Assembly (NCBI GenBank): GCA_037039685.1
Contig: JAWNGF010000009.1
Coordinates: 868,001 to 932,000 of the forward strand
DNA: 64,000 nucleotides
Reading direction: 5' to 3'
DNA from: Ceratobasidium sp. AG-K
Lineage: Eukaryota; Basidiomycota; Agaricomycetes; Cantharellales; Ceratobasidiaceae
Shown here in pieces: positions 46,331 to 57,978 of the stretch. Position 1 is the stretch's first letter; the number at the start of each line of letters is the position of its first letter. Made by a program: the position numbers and the translations under genes. The notes under the pieces are model-generated. The model was not told the DNA's origin and ran no database searches. It worked only from the letters and a program-made list of their open reading frames with translations.

Positions 46331-47111
46331 AAACAGCACGTGCTTCAGTGGGATACGGTTCTCCATCGGAAGACATGACGTACTAAGCAATTGATTGTGC
46401 TAAATGAGGTCCAGAAGCACCATTTGGATCTATCAAATTCATTATATCCGAAAGGGCCTGCTTGATATGCAGGTGATGAACAAAGCGGACGAGTATTGGA
46501 GAGGACATAGATACGAAAGGTCAAGCCAGGGCGTAGGTAACGGCGTGCATTCTAGACTGAGGCATACTGTAGTTGTTTGGTCGTAGTTGTAATACGGGCG
46601 ACTCGGGAAGCGTGTCCGAGCAGTGTTAAGTTTACATGCCTGGAGCAGAGGATTCTCGAGAACCTGGCCCATCAATAAGCTATTCCATTGGCGGGTTGGT
46701 GATGTAGGCATTCGAACACTATAAAAAGATTGTTATACCAATGTAAGGACAAAATGCGTATCCAATCTGAAGCTGTAGTTTCAGGTCGACCCCCAGCCAA
46801 ACGTGGGGTGCGGCCGAAATACGAACCACCACGGCTGTGGCAATCGGTCAGGATACTTTAATGCATGCAATCCTACTCATCCTATGATAATATTGAGGCT
46901 CACCTTACATGGTTCATCACCCCTTACCTCCTCAGGGTATACTACAAGTCAGCGATAACTATTTAAATCCCAAGCAACCCAGTCAAATACCACGTGACCA
47001 GACGGGGTGGAGATTCATTTGATCAGCCCTTCTCGCTGTTTGCTCCACTCACTGATTGTAGCACCTGGTGCCCTGCGGCTCGAGTCAAGTTTTCACATTT
47101 AGGAACTTATC
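46331..47111. other. 5' flank of the multi-trefoil gene, no gene seen
   Basis: No motif is recognised. TATTTAAAT at about 46961 may be a TATA-like element for the gene starting at 47112. Confidence 0.45.
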
Positions 47112-49759
47112 ATGTCGATCCTAGAAGGAGCTTACTGGATATCCAGCCAAAAATACAGGAAATACCTCAAAGCCGATCCTGATGGTACTGTCCATGGTGT
47201 TGATCCTGGTCCTCGAGGGATTGAGATACTAGACTCCACTTCACTGCGTGCTCGGATTTGGCTGATTGAAAAGGCTATCGATTGGAAAAGCTTTAGATTA
47301 CGGAACTATGAAACTGGTTTTGCACTCGACATTAAGGATCGAAAGGTTAACAATGAATCTCCCGTTATTGTTACCCGGGGCAGCACTGAGAGTCAGCTCT
47401 GGAGGATGGAACTTGAAAACAGCACAAAGTACGTCTTGGATCGTCGTAGGTACCCTCAAAAGTGCGTTAACGCTCAATGTTAGCGGCCTTGTGTACCGAA
47501 TTGAGAACATAGCTGCGTCAGCTGTCCTGGACCAAATTAAAACCAACGAGGGCCACTTGACGAATATCCTAGCCCCCCGGATGCCTTACAGCAACCAGGT
47601 GTGGCTAGTTGAGCCCGCTTTATTACCAGACTTATACCGGCTGACAAACCAAGCCACTGAGTATGTCCTGACCTCCCCAGATTACCCAAACGCTTCAGAT
47701 GGTATCAGTGGCGAACTTGTATTATCTCCAGGTGAATCCGTACTTCCAACCCGAAGTCAACTCTGGACGTTTGAATACACCTCACTTGATGAGAGTTTGA
47801 TTCGAAGCGCTCTGTACCATCAATTCGCTCTAGATCTCGCTTCCGATACGAGGTCCGTTATAGTTCGAAAGCAGCACAGCGAGGCTGGCCAGCGTTGGGT
47901 GATGAAGGACAAGGACACAGAGAAGCACCTGTATGTTATCATGCCGTATTTTTACTCACGTTTCCGACAGAATGTATGCCAGTATTAATTTAACCAACGC
48001 AAAGACTTACACACTGTTAGTCAGTCGAGAACATTGCCTCTTTGGAAGTCAAAAAATACACACCGCATCTACTGCCCTCAATGGTAATATCGACTGGGAA
48101 ATCCATACAGGTTCACAGCCGCCGCTCTTCTGGGTCACGATTCAACATAGTAGCGGAGCTTTCCTTGCTCAGGCTAATGATCGAACCATCGTACCTTCTC
48201 GGGGAGTATTACATTTCAATGATCATGCCGTCCAATGGAGATTCATCATGATAGGCAGTGATTTACGTTATATCATTGTGAATCGAGCTACTGGCTTTGT
48301 TCTTGGTTACGATTATGCCGCCGCCGCACTCGCGCCCACGCGTAGCGGTACCATCTATCTCGGAGGGAAAGATGAAGATCGCAATAATATTAACAACCAC
48401 TGGGTGCTTGATGTCTCTGGCGACAGCCGCGTAGCTATTGTTCACGTCGGATCGAAATGTGCACTTGCGGTAACTACAAGCAGCTATGGCGGTTCAAACT
48501 ATTACTGTTACTGTCAACCACACTCCCCTGGCTCCAACAATGTTTCCTCGTCGTGGACTCTTACGCCGGTGAGTTCAATCATTTTCCCAATATTAATACC
48601 AACCTCTGGCACCTAGGTGTATGACAATCTCCCTTCATTTGCCTTGGTGAACCCCTACACCGGACGGTGCCTTGCCTACAAACCTGATCCGGAGATAGGA
48701 ACGATCTCCTCCGTGGATGAAGTCAACGACTTTCGTTCTCAATGGTTATTCTACGACCCTTCACCCAGTTCCAACTATTTAGATTCCACCTACGTTCTAC
48801 TGAGCAAATTCTCTGGCAACGCATTGGAGCGATTCAAGACCACTCGCATCGAGGGGCACGATTATTACAAATACGACCACGGTCAACAATGGAAAATTGT
48901 TCCTCTCTATGGGGGGTTGATCGCACTTTCCGATTCATCTAATCAGCATTTCTTGGATGACCATGTTCAAGACAATAAATCAAAAGAACCTTTGCCATAT
49001 AACGACCATACTCCGTGTTGGTACTTGGTTTCTCACCGCGAACTGGGGTTTGACTTTTTCACTTTGGATTTGGATATTTCGAAGCGGCTGCTGCCGCACA
49101 TCCCCAGTCATTCTACTATGGCGGTTTTATATCTCACACAGAACTACTTATCGACCCGTACCAATTTCAGAAAGGGAGATACGAAGTGTAGTTACATTAC
49201 ATGTACCAGTCGAAAAACTCGGGCTATGAATGAAACGCTTCGCGCCATTCTAGCTCACCTTATTGGGCAATGGGTCGAAGACTCCATCTCCCAAACTAGA
49301 CAGCCGGGCACCGTTATGTCTATTACCAGGGACAACGTCGAACAACTATGGAGCGTATGTCTCAGCCAGCGTTCTCTCAGGCGTCGCTCAGACGAGCCAG
49401 GGTGGGCTCGAATCGATCTTCAGGGAGTCTATGATGTGGGTGGTAGCTGGAAGGCAAACATTCTAGGGCAATGGCTAGACAAACCAATGTTTCAAGTTAT
49501 TGTCCCAGCCGATATACACGTTGGTCGGGCTGTGATTCAGCGAGCAATGCTACAGAGTCTGAACCAGGAACTAACGGTTGACGTACGGGAAACACCCTCC
49601 GAGCCGGCGATACTATTGGGTGCTAAGACGCGCCCGGGCCTTACGGAACTCGTTAATCCTTGCCGACCGGGGCTAGGTGGCGGCGAAGAGGGGGCGAACT
49701 CTCTGTTCCTAACGCTGAGCTCGGTCCCAATAAGCTCCCTCAGGCACGACGAACTCTAG
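47112..49759 (+). CDS. Large multi-trefoil R-type lectin-like protein, unknown C-terminal domain
   Basis: This protein of about 830 residues has no signal peptide, so it is probably intracellular. The start is MSILEGAYWISSQKYRKYLK. Introns at about 47429-47483 (GTACGT...TAG), 47936-47973 (GTATGT...CAG) and 48571-48616 (GTGAGT...TAG) join four exons in phase. QxW-type motifs recur through the first 600 residues: SQLWRMEL, NQVWLVEP, SQLWTFEY, QRWVMKD, LFWVTIQH, VQWRFIMI, NNHWVLDV, SSWTLTPV, SQWLFYDP and QQWKIVPL. This suggests three or more beta-trefoil units. The last 200 residues differ: TKCSYITCTSRKTRAMNETL, VEQLWSVCLSQRSLRRRSDE, GWARIDLQGVYDVGGSWKAN and FQVIVPADIHVGRAVIQRAM. I do not recognise this part. 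Such lectin-like proteins are often linked to defence in mushrooms, but no activity can be assigned here. Confidence 0.75.
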
Positions 49760-50848
49760 CGTTGCGCCGTTAGTTATGGTTCACATTCGAGCGCTTTCTA
49801 TTCCCCTAACTCTGATGCCTAGAAACATTATACAAGTAATTTTCAGGCCTTGTTACGGTTCTCTCATTCTGATTTCTCTTCGAACGTGGGTCGTGTTTGT
49901 GCGATTGGTTTGTAGATCATGCCTTGCACGCTTGGTCGGAACTTACGACAATTTACGAAAATCCAATGAAGGTACATGCGTCGTGTATGCGCTGCCATCA
50001 GTATCCAGTGGCAGTCAACGATTTTAAGCAAACTGAACCAAAGATCAATTATCCCTTCACGTAAACGGCTCCCTTTGACTTTCGATGGAGTCATTGAAGA
50101 ATTTAGTGTGACAGGCAATAAAGTCCAAACCTGCCGGACTCTTTATGTGAGACTTGAGAGAAGATGGAAATAGTACATCGGGCAGAGTGCTGGGACCATA
50201 AAATACAAAGGTAGGTTTTAGTCGGCGAACTGTGGGCGCTCAGTGGCAATAAATATCCAGGGCAAACAAGTGGTCGGAGGTTCGGGCGCCCAAACTGAAA
50301 GGAGCTATAATGGCGACTGCCACTAGACTACCGAGAAGCGGAATGAGCGAGACAGTCTGTAATATATCCAAAGCAAGCAGCTTGAAAGCAACCTGTGCTT
50401 TAGTTGACCATATATGGCCACGGCCCTCGGGCCCTGGTGCTAGCGCTGATCTTCGAGATCACGTGGGCGTTGTCGTTCCTTTATCGTTCTGAAGCAACTG
50501 CCACAGCGGACATTGTTTAGGGTACTTCTCCCCCGACTTGCGTTTTTTAGTGACTTTAGGACGGCTGAGAAAGCCCGCTAGCTTGTTAAAAGTGTTGATT
50601 ACAGTTCGGATCTGACAAGGGTGCGTTGTTCAGAGACAATAGGCTAGAAGCCGCTGACTCTTGGACCTCTTTGTCTCAGCCCACCACAGCATAAAAACCC
50701 CTCTGAACGTGAGTCACTCGTCTATATACCGTGCAGTGCACCCTCTAACTTATATATCACTATGTCACATCTTGATTATGCGTCGTTTAGCATCCAATAC
50801 AATTCTCCACCATCCCTCCTTCGCAAACTCCCCTCGACTCCTAGAGAG
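49760..50848. other. Intergenic 1.1 kb; PKA-R 5' flank
   Basis: Short frames at 49776-50027 and 50310-50492 show no motif. An in-frame upstream ATG of the PKA-R gene lies at 50762. No RNA gene is seen. Confidence 0.45.
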
Positions 50849-52491
50849 ATGTCAGCAGCATACTCGTCTACTTACGCAGAGCTCGTTGCGGACCTTACGC
50901 GCGACGTTCAACGCGCACAACCCCGCGATGTGCTCCAATACTGTGCCAACTGGTTCAATACCCGTCTCCAGGAGCAGCGTACTCGGATCCGCGACGCGTT
51001 CCAGGCGCAGGCATTTGGGCGTCCCTCGGCTGCAGCAGGGTTGACCGATGAACTCTTTGTCGATCGTGCAATGGCCCCGCGAGGAAGTGTGCCCAACGGG
51101 GGCAGCATGAGCCTGGCGTCGTCTGTTCGTTCGTCTCCAATGCCGTCGCACTCGCAACCCCACCCTCAGGCCCAGGCTCCGCCACAGGCGCACCCACAAC
51201 CCCAGCATATTGCTCCCCAGCCTACCATCCAGCACCATGCCCCGCAACCGAACCCATTTGCCCTGTCGGCCGGAAGTGCGTTCTCGCTTGTTCCCGGCGC
51301 TCGTTTGGCAGATCCATTCGCGCCCACCGCCTCTCCCCGTCCTCGTCCAAGTGCTCGAGCGATTACGCCCCAGCGTCACAACGTGATCCATGAAGAAGAA
51401 GAACCCCCGACTCCAAGCTCCCCCGCCGCACCTGGCCCAAGCAGTTCGCCTGCGTTCCTAGCTCCCCCTCCCAGCGCTCTAGGCCGCCGAGTCAGTGTCA
51501 GCGCCGAGTCCATCACGCCTAGCGCTAGTGGCAGCATGCCCCCGATGCCCAACTACCCCAAATCGGCCGAACAGCTTCAGCGTATCAAGTCCGCGATCGC
51601 CAATGCATTCTTGTTCCGCAACCTCGATACGGAGCAAGAACGTGCCGTCCTTGGTGCAATGCAGGAGCGCTCTGTCGAAACTGGCGAGCGTGTGATTGAG
51701 CAAGGCGCAGACGGCGACTTCTTTTACGTGGTCGAGTCGGGCGCACTGGACTGCTTTGTCAGGCGTGCCGGTGAGAACGAGGCCAATGGCGTTGGCGACG
51801 AGATCCACCCCACGTTTGGACGCAAGGTTTTGACCTACACCACGGGCGGAACCTTTGGTGAACTCGCGCTGATGTACAATGCCCCTCGCGCGGCTACGAT
51901 TGTCGCTATCGAACCTAGCACCCTTTGGGCACTCGACCGCATGAGCTTCCGCTCGATCATTCTCAGCGTGGCCAACCGCAAGCGAAAGATGTACGAGCGC
52001 TTTTTGGCCACCGTTCCTTTGTTGGAGACACTCGACGCGAGCGAGCGTAGCCGAATCGCCGATGTCCTCGAGCCGAGGTCGTACAATGAAGGTGACTCGG
52101 TCGTCGAGGAAGGTGATCCTGGCAACGAGTTCTTCATTATCGAGAGCGGAGAGGCTACTGCGTTCAAGCGCGTCAAGGGTGAAGATGGTGAATTGCGGGA
52201 TGATGTCGTGATGAAGTACGGTCCTGGTGACTTCTTTGGTGGTAAGTAATTCACGCTTCGCATGTCTTCCTTTCTAAACTCCCTTGTGTAGAACTTGCTC
52301 TCCTTCACCGTGCTCCTCGAGCGGCCACGGTTCGCGCCTCAGTCCACGCTGGTGATGGCAATGGCACACCCAACAAACTCAAGGTCGCCGTTCTCGACGC
52401 GCAAGCCTTTACGCGCCTGCTCGGAAACCTCAAATCCCTCCTCGATCGCCACGCAACCCAGAACTACGGCGCCTCGTACCGTCGCAGCTAG
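50849..52491 (+). CDS. cAMP-dependent protein kinase regulatory subunit
   Basis: This is the inhibitory subunit that binds the PKA catalytic subunit and releases it on cAMP binding. From MSAAYSSTYAELVADLTRDV (50849) an N-terminal dimerisation/docking region with CANWFNTRLQEQRTRIRDAF is seen. A long Pro/Gln/His-rich linker follows, then the inhibitor site GRRVSVSAE. RRxS makes it a substrate-type (phosphorylatable) site. Two cyclic-nucleotide domains follow. In the first, the phosphate-binding cassette is GGTFGELALMYNAPRAAT. In the second it is GPGDFFG, then, across the intron at 52242-52291, ELALLHRAPRAAT. It ends NYGASYRRS-stop. An in-frame ATG at 50762 would add 29 residues (MSHLDYASFSIQYNS). 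I prefer 50849 because it begins the conserved docking region. The gene is convergent with NCA2. Confidence 0.93.
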
Positions 52492-52687
52492 ATGCGTCCC
52501 ACTTGAAATTCCCCTTCGTCCACCTTTTTGGGATCATTACCTGGCTTCGTTGCTTATTTGTCTTCATCTTGGTGTATCGTATCTTATGTACGTACGTATC
52601 TTGGCTTGAGTGTGTTGTTCGAGTAAAATTTGTGCAATACAACTATTTTTCTTAGTTCAACGACGAGTGATGGTAGAGTACGAATTA

Positions 52688-54733
52688 TTAAAGTTCTATT
52701 CCCGCACGCTTCCAGCCTAGCATATCCCCGTCGCCCCAAGACCTCCACATGCGCTCGACGACGCGCAACTTTTCTGACCTTCCCAAACGCGGATCTTCGA
52801 GATCGGCGACATCAGCCAAGAACCCATCACGCAATCTCGATCCAGCGGGAAGGTGTGTCGTCGCAAACGATCGAAGGCGAGTAAGTGCGAGCAACAACAG
52901 ACCGGACGTGAGGGGCGCGAGATCAGTCGGGAGTGCGGGGGAAGCAGTGTGGTCCGAGGCGGGCGACGGCGGAGTCTGCAACTGACTCAGGCTCGACTCG
53001 GGGAACTGGTGATGATGGTGAGCCGGTGGGGCGAGCAACAACCTCTCGACGCGTCGGATCGAGTCGTACGCCCTGGCGCGTTGTTCGCGCCCACCGAAAC
53101 GACCGCGCCCGCGTGTGCCTTCGAGGGATCGCCTGACCCAGCCGATGAATACGTATACCACAGCGAGGGCAGGGGCTACTCCGACGAATTCGAATGTGAG
53201 TTCTTGCGAGCGCAGAAGTTTGTCAATTCCAGTCAGGGCAAAATCAATATCGACCTGTAAAATGGTTAATAATGGTCATATTGAAGTGGATGGGCGTACC
53301 TTGGTCTTTTGAATCTGGATGAGAAGCGTGCGGATGAGTGTGCCTGTGACTGCCGATTTGAGCGGGCTCCTGATATCATTTTCGTACAGCTTCATCACTT
53401 CAGTGAGATCGCCGGCACGGACTTGTTGCGTGAGCTCAGAAATTTGCTCAGGGGTGTATGAAAACTTTTCGGTACTGAGACTGATGACCATGCGCTCAAG
53501 GGACTGGATAAATGCGTTAGTGAATGCTCAAAAAGTACGGCATGCGACTCACATCGAGATCACTCTTCAGGCCTTCCTTGCTAATCACCCGCATGCCCTC
53601 TTCCCCGCCTGTGCGCACCGTATTCAATATGCCAACAATCGGCTCTATCACGTAGCTCCGCCAAAACGACCGCGCCGTTTCTCCAGCCTCAATGATGCTC
53701 TGCCACAAACTAGCCCTGGACCTATAGAGTGCGCGCCCGGTGAACAACAAAAGCGGAGGTCCAAGAATCAACTTGGGCCATGCTAGTAACAGCCTCGAGG
53801 GCTTCTTCAAACGTGCAATAGCATTCTCGTGCTGGGACTTGTGGGCGGGCAGGGTCTGCCCAAGCAAGGCACGGGATGTCGCAAACACCCCACGGGTCGG
53901 AGACGGAGTAAGGGCTACATCGGGTTCAAACACGGAATACATTTGATATAGCGACGCCATGATCGCAGCGTGTGATGGGCGACCTTCGTCGGGGTTGGTC
54001 ATAAGCTGGCTGCCGATTGCGTGCAAGCGAGCGTATTTTTCGGCATAGTCATTGCGCATACGTTCGAGTGCAATTCGCTTCTTGGAACATTCGCCACGGA
54101 CGAGTTGGACTGGAGTTTGGAGGTACCACGTTGCGCTAGCCGACTCGGTGAGATGGGGGAATAAGGATGTGACCAGGGCGGAAGGTTTTGGGCCAGACGG
54201 GAACAGCTGACGTATCATTCCGGGTCTGAGGGACGAAAGTGCCAATGGAGGGTCGTGAACATTCATTGCGTGCAGGACAGTATGACTGAGACGCAATAAC
54301 CGCTGCGGGAGAGCTGAAACACCTGTCAATCCGAAAGCATTTCGAAGACAAGGCGACACTCACTTTGCAGCAAGAAATAAGCCATCCCGCTACCCCCACG
54401 TTGAACGTTTGACCACCACTCCGCTTCATCTTCGGCCTCTAGTGCCAAGTCTCGCACTGCAATCAAAAGCTTGCTGTATACCTGTGCCGCCACCAAGGAC
54501 GCTACAGAATGCTCGAGGGCCCCTTCATCAACGGTATCTGTTACGAGGGAAGACGAGTGCGAAGTATCTTCGAGATTTGAGAGGATACTGAGTAATTCTT
54601 CCGTGGAGGGTGCATTTCCGGTGCCTAGTACCGTCGCGGCTCGAGCCAAATCTTGGGCGCGTGCCGAGCTATTTTCGTTCAGAGGGTAAACGGCAGAGCC
54701 AGACGACGACGACTTGCGTTGGCGCGTCGACAT
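52688..54733 (-). CDS. NCA2: NCA2-like mitochondrial protein (nuclear control of ATP synthase)
   Basis: This protein in yeast is needed for normal expression of the mitochondrially encoded ATP synthase subunits 6 and 8. It starts MSTRQRKSSSSGSAVYPLNE (54733; an ATG at 54754 is possible). Exon 1 carries LARAATVLGTGNAPSTEELL and WWSNVQRGGSGMAYFLLQ. The large exon (about 53550-54320) has LPQRLLRLSHTVLHAMNVHD and ECSKKRIALERMRNDYAEKY, then PSRLLLAWPKLILGPPLLLF (a membrane segment) and FWRSYVIEPIVGILNTVRTG. Next is MVISLSTEKFSYTPEQISEL and YENDIRSPLKSAVTGTLIRT. The last exon has the hallmark DIDFALTGIDKLLRSQELTF and FEFVGVAPALAVVYVFIGWV, then a His/Ser/Pro-rich insert and RLGRSEKLRVVERMWR. It stops at 52688. 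The family signature is strong. The gap to PKA-R is under 200 bp and convergent. Confidence 0.92.
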
Positions 54734-55075
54734 ACTCTCCTTGAACCCGCGCAAGGTATAGTTTGGTGACCACTCCAGTCGTCCTAGGGTTGTGGTTCAA
54801 GAAGGAAAGACCAGGTGATGTCATCACGATACTCAGGGTCCCGAGACAATGACCCAATTTCCAATGCTACCGTAACGCCTGTCGCTAATTTGTGGCTAAC
54901 ACAAAGGCAATCATGACAGGACCAAGCTTATTCGACTCGCGGCGCACGGATCCGAACAAGCTTGAATTTCGAGGAGTACAGCAGGAATATACACGAATCG
55001 AGATGCAGACTGAAACGAAATAAAAAGGCTAGTAAAACATGTAGGCGAAAGTGTGGAATGTGCAAGAGAGGATTT
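54734..55075. other. Short intergenic region, NCA2 promoter and P450 3' end
   Basis: Both neighbours are transcribed leftward. No gene is seen in these 342 bases. Confidence 0.5.
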
Positions 55076-57100
55076 TCATGTGGACAAGTTGATCAACTCA
55101 AGAGCGCCCTTGGATCGAGGCGTCAGTGTAATACCAAACTCCTTGGGAATACTGTGAGGGCATTTTAGTAAGTGGTGATAGGCAATGCCTGGTGCAAGGA
55201 CATACCATAACAAGGAATCGCCGGTCGTTTCAACTGGAGGGACAATCTCCTTCCCGTCCGCATCACGCGCCATCTCCACATTCAGCGTAAGTAATACGTG
55301 CGAAATCGCCAACAACAGTAAAGACTCGGCGAAATGTTGGCCAGGGCAGACCCTACAAGTGATAACTTCAGCCAACTATCAGAACAAGATAACGATCCGC
55401 CACTGACCTACGACCAAAGCCAAAGATAGGGGCATCTGGGACAGTGCCATCCATGAACCGGTCCGGGTTGAACTTCTCGGGTTCTGGGTATACCGCCGGG
55501 TTGCGCGTAATCGCCCAAACGTTGCCCATCCTATTGTTCAGATTGATTGCCAATTAGGAGCTTGTTACAAATTAAGTACTGGTGGCGGAATAAGCTTACA
55601 CAATGCTTCCTGCTGGGATCCGGTACCCCCGGTAAACGTCTTCCTCCACAGATGCATGAGGAATACCTATCATTTTGGTATGAGCACCGTAAGCGTTCAT
55701 CATGCGCTAGTAGGACTGACCTAGGGGTACAGCTGGGATCCACCTCAATACCTCCTTGACCATGCATCGGATGTACGGCAAGTCGTTCATATCCTGCATA
55801 TTTGGCAGACGGTCCGAGCCGATAACCGAGTCGAGCTCTTCTTGCGCCTTGCGCTGGGCCTCGGGGTAAAGTTGCATGGCGAGGAAGAACGTTGCCATCG
55901 CACAAATGGTCTGAAATTGAATTAGTTTCTGCCGCTGAAGGGTTGAAGATCCGGTTGACATACGGTATCGGACCCAGCAGCAAACATCGTTCCGGCGGCC
56001 CACTTGATCGTATCATATTCGACTGGATCTTTGCCATATTGCTGAAGCAGCAGTGAAGAAAATGACGGGAGGGCGGTTCCTTGATTCTGAAACCAATCCA
56101 GAATAATTAGGAAGTGCGGGATAAAATGATGAAATGATTTGAGCTTACTATTTGCTTTTGAACCCACTCCAAGGGTTCGTCTACCACTTGGTCACGAAGC
56201 GCGCGCCATTTAACGCACTCGCGCTTGAATCCGGCAAACGGGAACCAGCTGGGTACGTGTCGAAGAATGGGGAATATGTTGACGAGATAGTTGGTGGGCA
56301 GCCCAGCACGAGCCAAGGCTTCAACCATGATTTCAGAACGGGTCACGAACGGGTCATTCTGGGGAAGAGGCTTGTACCCATACGTAGCGAGCATAACCGA
56401 AGACGCAGCAGCCCTATCGAGAAACTCAGTCAATAGTGCACTGGTTTGCCTTCGAGTGGAACTTACTCTCGGAATGTGCGCATGAACCGCGAGTTATCAG
56501 AAACAAGTTTCTTTAGGAATGAGTGAGCCTCTTGTTCTTGGATCGGCCAGAGCTCTTCAACAGCAGTCTTGGAGAATCGCTGGTGAATGAGTCGGCGCGC
56601 GCGGCGCCAGCCATCGTCGTATCGTCGAGTGACAGTGTTTTGACCCCAACCCATCCTAAATAAAGTCCTAGTTAGCTATCGGGAGGGTAGTAGTGGCAGA
56701 TGAATACGCATACAGTCCCTCATCGTTGAGCATAGTCAAATCTGGGCGGTCCGAATAGTTGGTCGATCGTTTGTCGAGGAGATCGATGGTAGCCTCGATA
56801 GAGTTGAGTACCACAATGTGTTGACCCAGGACCTCGGCATGTACAATATCACCTAGAGCGAGCGAATGAGCAGAGACCAAAGGGGATAACAGTAAACACA
56901 CTGTTGAGTTGCTTGCTCCATTGGGAAAAAACCTCCCACTCGCGCTCAAGAGGGATAACGCGCGCATGTCCGATGAGAAAGTCAGGTTTCAAGCTAGGGG
57001 GGCACTGCAGCTTGTCGCGTTTGGGACGAAGGTAAATCGTAAAGACAAGAGTGATCAACAGGCCAGCAACGAATGCTTCGAGGTAAATCGCAGAGGCCAT
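55076..57100 (-). CDS. Cytochrome P450 monooxygenase
   Basis: This is a membrane-anchored haem monooxygenase. The start MASAIYLEAFVAGLLITLVF (57100) gives an N-terminal anchor, followed by the proline hinge CPPSLKPDFLIGHA. The core includes VLGQHIVVLNSIEATIDLLD, WRRARRLIHQRFSKTAVEEL and LPTNYLVNIFPILRHVPSWF. The I-helix is AAGTMFAAGSDTT (AGxDT type). The K-helix is VKEVLRW (ExxR). The PERF-like region is FNPDRFM. The haem-binding loop FGFGRRVCPGQHFAE supplies the cysteine ligand. It ends PRSKGALELINLST-stop. All key residues are present, and about ten short introns are consistent. The family number and substrate cannot be assigned from the sequence alone. It is divergent from the Rictor gene. 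No other biosynthetic genes flank it, so it need not be part of a metabolite cluster. Confidence 0.93.
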
Positions 57101-57978
57101 GTCGAGCAAAGGGGAAAGACCTGTACTATACTGGAGACTCGTATTCCTGTAATGGGAGTTAAATACCCCGGCCGGGCGAATAGTTGAAAAGGGCATGTAC
57201 GTTGCCGACGAAGTTCAACCTAGAATATTCGTCGCATACCAGTGGCAATGAATAACAGCGAGACACATTCATTGTGGCCCCTCACGGCGACAATAGTGGC
57301 GATTCAGTTCCACGCACGGATGCATCATGATGCATGCAGTTAGGGCCGGTAGCCGACAAACGGGCTTAACAGGAGCAGTTAGTGGATTTTGATTGACTCT
57401 AGCATGGTCTATTCGATTGGTTAGATTGATATTGGGGGGTTCTGCTCATTGTGCGAGTATGATGATGCGACACAGAGGGGTAGAGCCCCTGAAGGCGTAT
57501 CCAATATCACACTTTGAGTGGGGTCTATTGTCCGTCGGGTCAGATAACTGATGGATTATCAAATATGTGTTCCGCGTTTTTGGGTACGCCTGAGAGTCAA
57601 AATCACCGACATAATTAGTATCTCTGTGCGATGTACGACTGGGAAGCCATATTTCGGCAGCAACTAGTGGGTCGGGTGAATTGGATACTGTTGCATTTGC
57701 CTGGTCACCAGATAATCGGAGTGACCGAGCTAGAGGAAAGAACTATACGAAGGCTAGAGGTCGAGGATCGAACGGGGACCGAGATACCATTGGAAGTTGA
57801 ATATAAGACATGGCCCATGTGCGTGGAGGCAGAAATTGACACATGTGTCGCAAAAGAGGAACTATTACTCCCGTTCCGGAGCGTTACAGTACACTATTAC
57901 GGTGTTACGGCCACGAAGCGCCGAGCCGGACTAGTGCGTCTGGCTGATTGGATTGCACATTGACCAGAACAAGCGATA
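57101..57978. promoter_or_regulatory. Divergent promoter region, P450 / Rictor
   Basis: This 878-bp gap separates divergent starts. It contains a plus-strand frame of 110 codons (57631-57963) with no recognised motif, ending 16 bp before the Rictor ATG; it may be part of the 5' UTR. Confidence 0.45.

Noticed and set aside
50490..50530. Short similarity (AACTGCCACAGCGG) to a DUF2306 exon start
   Set aside because: The match is about 25 bases with no continuation into the rest of the exon. It could be chance.
57631..57963. 110-codon frame just upstream of Rictor
   Set aside because: No recognisable family and no spliceable partner. It is more likely promoter or 5' UTR.
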